Assembly (NCBI RefSeq): GCF_000337555.1 | Contig: NZ_AOIO01000022.1 | Location: forward strand, 1 to 64,000 | Length of the DNA stretch: 64,000 bases | Direction: 5' to 3' | Source of the DNA: Natrialba asiatica DSM 12278 | Lineage (GTDB): Archaea > Halobacteriota > Halobacteria > Halobacteriales > Natrialbaceae | Shown: positions 25,477-32,875 of the stretch, piece after piece | How the letters are laid out: each line of letters begins with the position of its first letter | How positions within the stretch are numbered: position 1 is the stretch's first letter | Made by a program: the position numbers and the translations under genes | Notes under the pieces: model-generated | Told to the model about the DNA's origin: nothing | Databases searched by the model: none | The model's input: only the letters and a program-made list of their open reading frames with translations

Positions 25477-26562
25477 CTATTCTCCAGTGGCTTCCGCGTC
25501 GGCGAGCGGCCGAAGCGTCACCGAGTCCGCCTCGAAGTCTTCGAGGAACGCGCCGGTGCCGCCGACGACGTACTGCGCGCCGTCGACGTCGATCGTGAAC
25601 GAGTTCTCGATCGGCAGCGATGAAGTTACCGGGCGAACGAGGCTCTGTCGAACGTCGACGATCGCTCCCGAGAGGGTCGACGGGAGCGCGTCGTCCTCGT
25701 CGGCGACCGGTGCGCCCGTCACCGTCGCTTCGAGGTTCGTCTCCGTCGCCCGATGCAGCGCGATCTGGAAGACCGCGTTCCGGAACCCGTCGTAGGTCTG
25801 CGGGAGGTCCTGTGGCGTCGTCACGTACCGTTCCTCGGCGGTCGGCCAGTAGTTCGCCAGGAACGACCCCGCGAGCACCGGGACGAGCTGGTCCTGCGAG
25901 AGCGTGATGGCGCGCGTATCGCTCGTCGAACTCGTAAGCAGTTGGCTCGGCGCGAGCAGCCCGTGCTGTCGGTCGACCGTGAGCATCGTCGGGACGAGCG
26001 CGTCCCACGTCCGAACCGTACTCGCAGCGTCCGCGAGGGAGGCGATGTCCTGCTCGTCGTCGCCGGTCGCACCGAGCAGGAGGAGGACGAGAACGCCGCG
26101 GTCGACGGTTTCTTCGAGCGTCGAGCGGATCTGGGGGAGCACGTCGATCGGGAGCGAGAGCGTCACTTCGGTTTCGGCGCGTGCGAGCAGTTCTTCGAGT
26201 CGCTTGATGACCGTCTGGCGCGACTTGACGACCTCGAACTGTTCGCCGGACCGCTCGGTCGCGGTGTAGCGTTCGCGCAATTCGGGTTCGATCTCCTCGA
26301 CGCTTTTCGTGAGCCGATCGACGACCGTCTCGGGATCGACGGGCCGGATCACGGTCGGGACAGCGTGATCGTCGACCTCGACGAAACCGCGATCCTCGAG
26401 TTCTTCGCTGATGCTGTAGACGTAACGTTTCGAGACGTCGGCGGCGTCGGCGATCGTACTCGCTTTCGACGCGCCGCGGTCGAGAATCGCGAGGTACGTG
26501 TCGATCTCCTTCCCGGAGAGACCGAACCGATCGAGGCGGTCTGCGATACCGTCGGTATCCAT
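25477..26562 (-). CDS. trmB: TrmB-type sugar-sensing transcriptional regulator
   Basis: This 361-residue regulator has an N-terminal winged helix (LSGKEIDTYLAILDRGASKASTIADAADVSKRYVYSISEELEDRGFVEV). A dimerising helix follows (TVVDRLTKSVEEIEPELRERYTATER), then the TrmB effector domain through to the end (SLPIDVLPQIRSTLEETVDRGVLVLLLLG ... GTGAFLEDFEADSVTLRPL). In Halobacterium, TrmB controls sugar breakdown versus gluconeogenesis and binds TACT-N7/8-GAGTA (from memory). It heads the cluster of KDPG aldolase, glucose dehydrogenase and gluconate dehydratase, which makes it their likely local regulator. Its start codon is only 26 bases from a divergent small ORF. Confidence 0.9.
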   Translation of the reverse strand: MDTDGIADRLDRFGLSGKEIDTYLAILDRGASKASTIADAADVSKRYVYSISEELEDRGFVEVDDHAVPTVIRPVDPETVVDRLTKSVEEIEPELRERYTATERSGEQFEVVKSRQTVIKRLEELLARAETEVTLSLPIDVLPQIRSTLEETVDRGVLVLLLLGATGDDEQDIASLADAASTVRTWDALVPTMLTVDRQHGLLAPSQLLTSSTSDTRAITLSQDQLVPVLAGSFLANYWPTAEERYVTTPQDLPQTYDGFRNAVFQIALHRATETNLEATVTGAPVADEDDALPSTLSGAIVDVRQSLVRPVTSSLPIENSFTIDVDGAQYVVGGTGAFLEDFEADSVTLRPLADAEATGE

Positions 26563-26588
26563 GAATATTCAGTACGTCGCGGATTGCG

Positions 26589-26885
26589 GTGGGGCGGCAA
26601 AAAGATTCGCGGTCACGCCGTCGTCGCGAGCGCCGCGACACGCTCGCCGCGTCGACCGAACTCGCGGTCTGGAACGAGTTCATCGTCGCCCGGACGCTGC
26701 TTCGTCCCGAGAACTACACCCCCTCGGTTGAACTCTACGCGCTCGCGACGGCCGGCCAGTACGATACGCCGCGGACGCAGTTCTCGGCGTTTGCAATGTC
26801 GTTTGCGATGTCGGTAGCGTTGATCTACTTCTTCGCCCAGAGTTACGTCGAGAGCGGGCTCTCGTCCGGCGGCATGGAAGGATAA
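26589..26885 (+). CDS. Small one-helix membrane protein, divergent from trmB
   Basis: A 98-residue frame from GTG 26589; there is no other plausible start and an in-frame stop lies at 26562. After a basic N-terminus it has an ordinary soluble segment (ELAVWNEFIVARTLLRPENYTPSVELYALATAGQYDTPR). One membrane helix follows (FSAFAMSFAMSVALIYFFAQ), then a short polar tail. Codon third positions are mostly G/C, which supports translation. Family not recognised. The 26-base spacing to the trmB start means the two promoters overlap each other's coding sequence. Confidence 0.55.
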   Translation: MGRQKDSRSRRRRERRDTLAASTELAVWNEFIVARTLLRPENYTPSVELYALATAGQYDTPRTQFSAFAMSFAMSVALIYFFAQSYVESGLSSGGMEG

Positions 26886-27065
26886 TCTCGTTCTCGCCGT
26901 TCCCGGTGTTTCCGTTCGAAGTGCAAATCAAGGACGGGAGGCCTCAGTAGCGGTGTCCGACGAGCAACCCGGCTTCGAATGCTGCTTGTCGAGCCGATCC
27001 GTTGAACTCGCAAGGAGAGTCCGCGTTAGTGATCGCTGGTCGCCGATCGCCGGTCGCTGTGACGA

Positions 27066-28511
27066 TCAGGCCAGCGGGAGGACCGACGCGACGGAGACGA
27101 TCATGACGAACGCCGTCACCGAAACGATGGTCGTCAGCGCCGTCCAGATTTTGAGCGTCTCGGTCTGCGTGAGGCCGCCGATTTCTTTGACCAGCCAGAA
27201 TCCGCTGTCATTGAACCACGAGCAGATGTTTCCGCCGGCGCCGATGATGAGCGCCAGGTAGACCGGATGGACTGCCAGCTCTGGAACCTGCGGTGCCATG
27301 ATGCCCGCAGTCGTAATCATCGCGACGGTCGCCGATCCCTGCGCGATGCGAATAGCGGCGGCGATGACCCACGCCGAGACGAGCACCATGACGCCGTTTC
27401 CGCCGCCGACGGAGACGAGGTCAGTGATGTAGTCGCCGATGCCGGATGTCGCGAGGAGGCCGCCGAACGCGCCGCCGGCGGAGGTGATGGCGGCGATGTG
27501 TGCGCCGCTTTTGAGCGCCTCGACGAGTTCGTCGGTCCAGATATCGCGGTCGAGTTGGCGAACGCGCAGGTACGTAAGCGCTGCTGCGAGGGCGGCCGCG
27601 GTGAGTGCGAAGTTCGGGTCGCCGAGGAAGGCCGTTGCCGGTTGCACCGCCTCCAGCGGGCCTTCGAACGCGGCAAAGTTGAGCGTGCCCAGCGGTCCCA
27701 GGGGGACGCTAACGCCCGTCGAAGCCATCTCGAAAAGGTAATTGGCGGTCGTACTGAGTGCGACGAGGACGACGGCGAGCAGGATCGGGAGCGTTGCCTC
27801 GAACAGTCCCGGCAGTTCGCTATCGGGGAGTTCCGCCAGTTCCTCGACTTCGCGGGCGTTCGACCCCATCGTCTCGCGGAGCGGGATGTCGTCGAGGCGG
27901 TCGTTGATCCACCGACCGTAGAGGATGCCGGCGACGACGGTCGTCGGAATGGCGACCAGAACGCCGGCGATCATCGTGGTGCCGAGATCGACGCCGAGTT
28001 CGAGCGCGATCGCGAGCGGGCCGGGCGTCGGCGGGACGAACACGTGCGTCGTCGACGCGCCCGCGCCGACGACACAGAGGAAGAGCGCGTAGTCGCGGCC
28101 GGTGCGGGCTCGCATGGAGCGAGCGAGCGGTGCCATCAGGTAGAAGACGTTGTCGAAAAACACCGGAATCGAAAGCGCGCTGCTGCTCCCCCAGAGCGCG
28201 AGGTAGGATCGTTCTTCGCCGGTCACCGACTGGAACGACCGAACGATGCGCTCTGCAGCGCCGCTTTCCATCATTCCCTTGCCGATGAGTGCGGCCATCA
28301 GGATGGGGATCCCGACCCCGGTCATCGTCTCGCCGAACCCGGAAGCGATTTCGGCGGGAACTTCACCGAGTGGCACCGCCGCCGTTGCAGCACCGACGAT
28401 CAGCGATGCGATAACGAGTCCGAGAAACGCCGGTAGTTTCAGCCAGACGAGTAGTGCGATGACTGCGATCAATCCGATCGCAAAGACGATCAGGGGGTTA
28501 CCGATTGCCAT
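27066..28511 (-). CDS. gntP: Gluconate permease, GntP family
   Basis: This 481-residue transporter has about 12-14 helices. Family features are the N-terminal KLPAFLGLVIASLIVGAA, SGFGETMTGVGIPILMAALIGKGMMESGAAERI, SIPVFFDNVFYLMAPLAR, THVFVPPTPGPLAIA and, near the end, GAGGNICSWFNDSGFWLV, all GntP hallmarks. It imports gluconate or a related sugar acid with H+ (or Na+) and so feeds the gluconate dehydratase downstream in the cluster. Start ATG 28511 is chosen because a TATA box lies about 30 bases upstream. It belongs to the same minus-strand sugar cluster but is separated from trmB by the small divergent ORF. Confidence 0.93.
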   Translation of the reverse strand: MAIGNPLIVFAIGLIAVIALLVWLKLPAFLGLVIASLIVGAATAAVPLGEVPAEIASGFGETMTGVGIPILMAALIGKGMMESGAAERIVRSFQSVTGEERSYLALWGSSSALSIPVFFDNVFYLMAPLARSMRARTGRDYALFLCVVGAGASTTHVFVPPTPGPLAIALELGVDLGTTMIAGVLVAIPTTVVAGILYGRWINDRLDDIPLRETMGSNAREVEELAELPDSELPGLFEATLPILLAVVLVALSTTANYLFEMASTGVSVPLGPLGTLNFAAFEGPLEAVQPATAFLGDPNFALTAAALAAALTYLRVRQLDRDIWTDELVEALKSGAHIAAITSAGGAFGGLLATSGIGDYITDLVSVGGGNGVMVLVSAWVIAAAIRIAQGSATVAMITTAGIMAPQVPELAVHPVYLALIIGAGGNICSWFNDSGFWLVKEIGGLTQTETLKIWTALTTIVSVTAFVMIVSVASVLPLA

Positions 28512-28867
28512 GGCTGATTCGCACACGCTGACCCGTATTATATTTCACCATATAGAACGAGTACCAAAAGCACCCAATCATCCATGATTGTTATTTATTA
28601 ATGGACGAGTAAAGAATAGCTATCGAGATTCGAGGAAAGGATTTAACAATTCTTATCAGATATGTGTGTGCGTACACTCGGTTCGAGCACTCCTTGAAAT
28701 TGTTATATATTCGGGGTCTACGCGGCAAATCGCTGACTGGACGGTCCGCCACCGGACCGCAATACTCAGTGGGCGAACATATCTTCGAACGGTCGCACTC
28801 GAGAACGAAGCGTCGTATCGCGGGACATCTCTGCAGTCGGTACAGACGAAATGCGGAGTCTGTGCAG
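28512..28867. promoter_or_regulatory. Upstream region of gntP
   Basis: This 356-base interval is AT-rich between about 28530 and 28740. The minus strand has AAATATAAT (28537-28545), a TATA box 26-34 bases before the gntP ATG. TTATTAATGGACGAGTAA (28595-28612) resembles the sites before gdh and gad and fits TAYN-N7-GAGTA. A second GAGTA lies nearby (28559-28563). I see no gene here; a plus-strand open frame has a composition unlike haloarchaeal protein. Confidence 0.5.
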
Positions 28868-29359
28868 TCAGCCCACGGGATCGTCGATCAGCATCAGCAG
28901 TTCGCGAACCGACGGCCGATCGAACGAGTTCGTCCCCTGGTAGCTGGTCGTGACCGTCGGCTCGCCGTTCCGGAACTCGAGGACGATCGTCATCGGCGCT
29001 CGACCGATCGCTTGGGCCATCCGCCCGAGCTTTCCGTATCTGGTTTGCTGTGCAAAGGCCGCCGCGAGCGCCGTCTCGCTGTCCGCCAGGACCGGAAACG
29101 GCGGATCGACGAGTCGCCGCCAAGAGCGCACCTTCGGATACGAGCCCGGCACGACTACTGCCACGGCGACGTCCCGCCGTCGAAAGCGATCGTACGAGTC
29201 AGCGACCTCGCGAGCCTGCTGTCGACACGCGCCGCTCTGATTGCTCTGCATCAGCAGCAAGACGACAGCCGACGAGTTCGATCCGAGTGCGGCGACCGAG
29301 ACCGGATCGGGCCCCGCTCCCACGTTTGGGAACTCGAGCGAGGCGATCTCGGGGTCCAT
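28868..29359 (-). CDS. Peroxiredoxin-like (AhpC/TSA, redoxin) protein
   Basis: This 163-residue cytosolic protein with a thioredoxin-like fold starts MDPEIASLEFPNVGAGPDPVSVAALG. The strand VVLLLMQSNQSGACRQQAREVADSYDRFRRRDVAVAVVVPG corresponds to the peroxiredoxin active-site helix. The usual TxxC peroxidatic Cys is replaced by a shifted Cys in SGAC, so peroxidase activity is uncertain. Later PFPVLADSETALAAAFAQQ and APMTIVLEFRNGEPTVTTSYQG match redoxin strands and the helix before the C-terminus. It could be a quencher or reductase rather than a true peroxidase. Monocistronic on the minus strand. Confidence 0.75.
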   Translation of the reverse strand: MDPEIASLEFPNVGAGPDPVSVAALGSNSSAVVLLLMQSNQSGACRQQAREVADSYDRFRRRDVAVAVVVPGSYPKVRSWRRLVDPPFPVLADSETALAAAFAQQTRYGKLGRMAQAIGRAPMTIVLEFRNGEPTVTTSYQGTNSFDRPSVRELLMLIDDPVG

Positions 29360-29565
29360 ACGCAGCGTACGAGATGGAGACCGAAAGCGGTGGTCCCGGC
29401 AGTTGTCGGCGCGGTCGCGGTCGTAACCGATATTGAGACGCGTGGTCTCCGTCGCGGTAACCGCGGCGGTCGGACCCGCGGCTTGAACTGGCTTCGGAGC
29501 ACCCGGTGCTCGACTGCCGTATCCCGAGCACCTCACATTACAGCCCCACATTACAGCCTGAGACG

Positions 29566-30858
29566 TCAAGGCTCCAGTTCCGCAGTGATCTCCGCCGGGG
29601 TCGCATCGAACCCGCCAGCCTGCGCCAGGGTAGCCGAGCCGCCACCGCCACCGCCGAACGCGTCGGTTACCTCCGCGACCACCGCCTCGGCGGAGCGCGA
29701 CGACGTAGCGTCGGTAGCGACGACGGCGTAGGCGGTGTCGGTGCCGCCGACGATCACGACGACATCCGCAACCTCGCCCGCCGCTTCGCGCGCGAGTTCT
29801 CCCGCGTCGTTCGTGTCCATCTCCATCTCCGCGACCGTCGTCGTCACCCACTCGAGTTCATCCCGCTCGAACGGCTCGCTCCCCTCCAGTTTCGTCTCCA
29901 CGAGTTCGCGCTCGAGCGACCGCGCTCGCTCGGTAGCCGCTTCGCGCTCGTCCCGAAGCCGCGCCAATTCGTCGCCGACATCCGACAGCGGCACGCCGAG
30001 CGTTCGGCGAGCGGTCAGTGCCGCCGCCTTCTCCACGCGGCGACGGTCGATCGCGTCCGGGCCGACGCTGAACTCGATCCGGGTGAGGCCCTCGCCCGGG
30101 TTCGAGCGGTCGAGGACGGTAACGGGGCCGATCTCTCGCGTGTTCCGGACGTGTGTACCGCCGCAGGCGGCGACGTCCCACGGTTCGGCCGAGCCGTCGG
30201 TGCTCGTGGTTACGGTGGGGCCGCCGGACGGGGCTCGTGCTCGCGTCCCGCTCCCGCCCCCGTTCTCGTCCGCGCCGCCGATCGTGACGATGCGAACGCG
30301 GCCCTGCTGGAACGCGCCGTCTTCGGTCGCCTCGTTGAACGCGATGCGGTCCCGTTCGCGCGCATTCGCGACCGGCGCGTCTTCCCAGGAAACGGGACGT
30401 GACTCCCAGACGGCACGGTTGACGAGCGACTCGAGTTCGAGGAGCGTTTCGTCGTCGATTTCGGAACTCGTCTCGAGGTCGACGCGGATCTTCTCCTCGC
30501 CGATGTCGAAGCCGCCGTAGCCGAGGTCTTCGAGAACGCGGCGGCCGGCGCCGTAGAGTGCGTGGCTGGCGGTGTGTGCGCGCATACAGTACATGCGGAA
30601 GGTCCAGTCGATCGAACAGAGGACGCGCTGGCCGGAACGAAACGACGGGTCGTCGGCCAGCACGTGGATGTGCTCGCCGTCCTCGAGTCGGACATCGTCG
30701 ACCGCGATGCCGCCGATCGTGCCGCGGTCGGCCGGTTGGCCGCCGCTTTCGCCGTAGAAGTAGCTCGTATCGAGCCGGACTCGTCGGCCGTCGATCGCCG
30801 TCACTTCGGTCTCGAACCGCGTGGCGTACGGCTCCGCTGCCGCCCGTTGCCCACTCAT
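29566..30858 (-). CDS. Alanyl-tRNA editing protein, AlaX-L type (with DHHA1 domain)
   Basis: This 430-residue trans-editing enzyme hydrolyses mischarged Ser- or Gly-tRNA(Ala). The AlaRS-related N-terminal segment shows SYFYGESGGQPADRGTI. The editing domain has the zinc motifs RAHTASHAL (HxxxH) and AACGGTHVRNT (CxxxH), and the GLTRIEFSVG strand. A coiled-coil region (ARLRDEREAATERARSLERELVETK) leads to a DHHA1 domain with a GGGGGGSATLAQAGG loop. The aminoacylation domain is absent, so it is a free-standing editor and not AlaRS. An insert with GTRARAPSGGP and Ser/Thr residues lies between the zinc motifs. The ATG at 30858 is chosen. Confidence 0.93.
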   Translation of the reverse strand: MSGQRAAAEPYATRFETEVTAIDGRRVRLDTSYFYGESGGQPADRGTIGGIAVDDVRLEDGEHIHVLADDPSFRSGQRVLCSIDWTFRMYCMRAHTASHALYGAGRRVLEDLGYGGFDIGEEKIRVDLETSSEIDDETLLELESLVNRAVWESRPVSWEDAPVANARERDRIAFNEATEDGAFQQGRVRIVTIGGADENGGGSGTRARAPSGGPTVTTSTDGSAEPWDVAACGGTHVRNTREIGPVTVLDRSNPGEGLTRIEFSVGPDAIDRRRVEKAAALTARRTLGVPLSDVGDELARLRDEREAATERARSLERELVETKLEGSEPFERDELEWVTTTVAEMEMDTNDAGELAREAAGEVADVVVIVGGTDTAYAVVATDATSSRSAEAVVAEVTDAFGGGGGGSATLAQAGGFDATPAEITAELEP

Positions 30859-30964
30859 CGGTCTCACTCCGTTGCCCGGTACCAAAAAGCTGCTCGCCGA
30901 TCTGCGGTCGGTCGTTGTTCGATTGATTTCGTCGTTCGGTCGTTGATCGATCGATTTCGATCCG

Positions 30965-31483
30965 TTACTCGGAAAGTGTCACACCGAGTCGATCCTCGAG
31001 CGCCTCGATCAGGCCGCCGCCGATACCGGCCTGCGTCGCCCGACCCTGCTCGACAGCGAGCAGGTCCTTCTCGGGAACGTCGAGTTCGTCCGCGAGTTCG
31101 GATCGCTGGAGGCCGGCATCGCGGCGGGAATCGACGAGCGTCTCGCCGTAATCCGAGACGAGGTATGGAAGCGGGTCGTCGTCGTAGTTGGTGCCGTCTT
31201 GCTCCCAGTGCTCTGAGTCGTCGTCCCAAACGGGATTTGCTTTGGCGACGTTCTGGGCGGCTTTTTGTTTGCGGCTGGGTTCGTCATGGGAGTCGTCGGA
31301 GTCGCGGGTTGAACGCTGCTGGCGCTGTGTTTGTTGGGCGTCGTCGTGCGGTGCGCAGTCCGGACAGACTTCGAGTTCAGCGCCGGCGACCGATGCACGT
31401 CGGAGCGAATCGCTTTCGGCCCCGCAGAGTTCGCAGTTCGTCCCGCCACCGCTGCCGGACGAGCCGGTCGAGTACTTAGCCAT
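30965..31483 (-). CDS. Multiprotein bridging factor 1 (aMBF1)
   Basis: This 172-residue factor starts from ATG 31483 as MAKYSTGSSGSGGG. It has an N-terminal zinc ribbon (NCELCGAE ... EVCPDCAP), a long polar linker rich in Gln, Ser and Asp (TQRQQRSTRDSDDSHDEPSRKQK) and a C-terminal Cro-type HTH (ETLVDSRRDAGLQRSELADELDVPEKDLLAVEQGRATQAGIGGGLIEALEDRLGV). That domain order is the archaeal MBF1. It contacts the 30S ribosome and perhaps TBP. An ATG eight codons upstream (MAQLPKNT) is possible. It is divergent from tRNA-Leu, and the AT-rich element around 31571-31580 could serve both. Confidence 0.92.
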   Translation of the reverse strand: MAKYSTGSSGSGGGTNCELCGAESDSLRRASVAGAELEVCPDCAPHDDAQQTQRQQRSTRDSDDSHDEPSRKQKAAQNVAKANPVWDDDSEHWEQDGTNYDDDPLPYLVSDYGETLVDSRRDAGLQRSELADELDVPEKDLLAVEQGRATQAGIGGGLIEALEDRLGVTLSE

Positions 31484-31570
31484 GGTATTCTTTGGCAACT
31501 GTGCCATTTGAAATCTCCGTTCCGGTCGGTCCCATGTGACCTCGCCGCAGACGCAAGCACAAAGGAAAGG

Positions 31571-31580
31571 GCTTTTATAA
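31571..31580. promoter_or_regulatory. TATA element between aMBF1 and tRNA-Leu
   Basis: GCTTTTATAA is a near-symmetric TATA box. On the plus strand it is about 50 bases before the tRNA, allowing a short trimmed leader; on the minus strand it is about 90 bases before the aMBF1 ATG. Confidence 0.5.
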
Positions 31581-31626
31581 CCACACTGGATACGATTGAG
31601 TGCAGACAAAGAGAACGCAAGTGCGA

Positions 31627-31711
<85 letters not shown>

Positions 31712-31716
31712 TCGCC

Positions 31717-31756
31717 TGGTGGGAGTCGTTCACTGCACGTGAACGATTGTCCACCA
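31717..31756 (+). other. Strong hairpin immediately 3' of tRNA-Leu
   Basis: TGGTGG pairs with CCACCA at the base and, after a small internal loop (GAG opposite TTGT), TCGTTCAC pairs perfectly with GTGAACGA around a five-base loop TGCAC. It begins six bases after the tRNA discriminator. It could be a terminator, a processing signal or a small RNA. The remaining 31757-31981 interval shows no gene. Confidence 0.6.
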
Positions 31757-31981
31757 CTAACGATGCAGGTGATTTCCCTTCGTGGACATCACCCACGCAT
31801 AATTCCTTTCGGTGCTACTGATCGAGAGCAACAGGTTTCGGTTTGGATTTCCGGTTTCACACCGGTCCCGACCGGAGCGCGGGCTCTCGAGGCGTCACCG
31901 TCGTCGCGACACCGCTTTTACGGTACACACGGTCTGACCCGAAGTCGATACGCACTTCGTCCTGCTAGCCGACGATCACGT

Positions 31982-32551
31982 ATGGACACGGAGTTCGTTC
32001 CCCGCGAACGCGTCAGGTTGCTTACGGCCGTTCTGAGCGTGGTCTCACTCGCGGTCGTCTTTTCGGCGGCGGGCGGTCGCGTTCCGCAATCGGCCGTGCC
32101 GGCCCCCTCAGCGTGGGTTCTCGATTTGATCCCGCACGTCAATGTCGCGCTCAGCGCGACCGCGATCGTCACAATTACGATCGGCTGGCGGGCGATTCGC
32201 CGCGGAGCCGTCGTGACACACCGTCGGGCGATGCTCGGCTCGTTCGCCCTCTTCGTGACGTTCCTCGGGCTCTATCTCTACCGGCTCGTCGCGATCGGCG
32301 GCCCGGCGTCCTTTCCCGGACCCGAACGGGTCTATCTGTACGTGTACCTCCCGATACTTGCGATTCACATCTTCCTCGCAGTCGTCTGTATTCCGCTGCT
32401 GTACTACGTCCTCCTCCTGGCGCTCTCTCGACCGATTGTGGCACTCCGCCGGACGGCCCACGCTCGGATCGGCCGGTTCGCCGCGACGCTCTGGCTGATC
32501 TCGTTCTCGCTCGGAATCGTCGTCTACCTGCTCGGCTACGTCATCTACTGA
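31982..32551 (+). CDS. DUF420 membrane protein
   Basis: This 189-residue integral membrane protein has five helices, the DUF420 layout. Helices begin near LLTAVLSVVSLAVVFSA, LIPHVNVALSATAIVTITIG, MLGSFALFVTFLGLYLYRL, YLYVYLPILAIHIFLAVVCIPLLYYVLLLAL and FAATLWLISFSLGIVVYLLGY. Conserved His residues in IPHVN, VTHRRAML and LAIHIFLA match the family, which is associated with haem-copper oxidase assembly in bacteria (CtaM). No oxidase genes are adjacent, so the role here is an inference. The start at 31982 is preceded by a non-coding-looking extension. Confidence 0.88.
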   Translation: MDTEFVPRERVRLLTAVLSVVSLAVVFSAAGGRVPQSAVPAPSAWVLDLIPHVNVALSATAIVTITIGWRAIRRGAVVTHRRAMLGSFALFVTFLGLYLYRLVAIGGPASFPGPERVYLYVYLPILAIHIFLAVVCIPLLYYVLLLALSRPIVALRRTAHARIGRFAATLWLISFSLGIVVYLLGYVIY

Positions 32552-32580
32552 TACCGAGTCACCGAACCCGAGACGACGGG

Positions 32581-32724
32581 CTATGAAATGAGCTGCTGGA
32601 AGAAGTCGCTGAAGAGGATCAGGATCAACGCCGAAACGATGATCAACAGCAGGAAGGTAAAGAAGATAACCACTGCTTGCCTTCCGGTCAGTGAACTCCC
32701 CTCGAGGAACTCGTTTATGTCCAT
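32581..32724 (-). CDS. Small single-span membrane protein (47 aa)
   Basis: Too short for standard ORF listing. It reads MDINEFLEGSSLTGRQAVVI, then FFTFLLLIIVSALILILFSD and FFQQLIS. A charged N-terminus is followed by one long, clean hydrophobic helix and a short polar end. The ATG at 32724 and TAG at 32581 leave tidy gaps on both sides (30 bases to the DUF420 stop). The composition is that of a real microprotein. Convergent with DUF420. Function unknown. Confidence 0.7.
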   Translation of the reverse strand: MDINEFLEGSSLTGRQAVVIFFTFLLLIIVSALILILFSDFFQQLIS

Positions 32725-32875
32725 AGCTGGGTGTTCACGCGTCTCTATTTTAAAATTAGCGCAAACGGGCGAGCGGTCATCCGAGCGGCCCGTTCGTCCG
32801 AACTCCTGTCAGTCATGTTCGGGGCAACCGCAAACCGTCCTGCGGTTGCGCCGATAAATCGGCACACCAGCCCGC

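Noticed and set aside
28588-28953. Plus-strand ORF upstream of gntP
   Set aside because: It contains many Ser/Arg/Thr residues and few acidic ones, unlike haloarchaeal proteins, and overlaps the redoxin end. Regulatory sequence is more likely.
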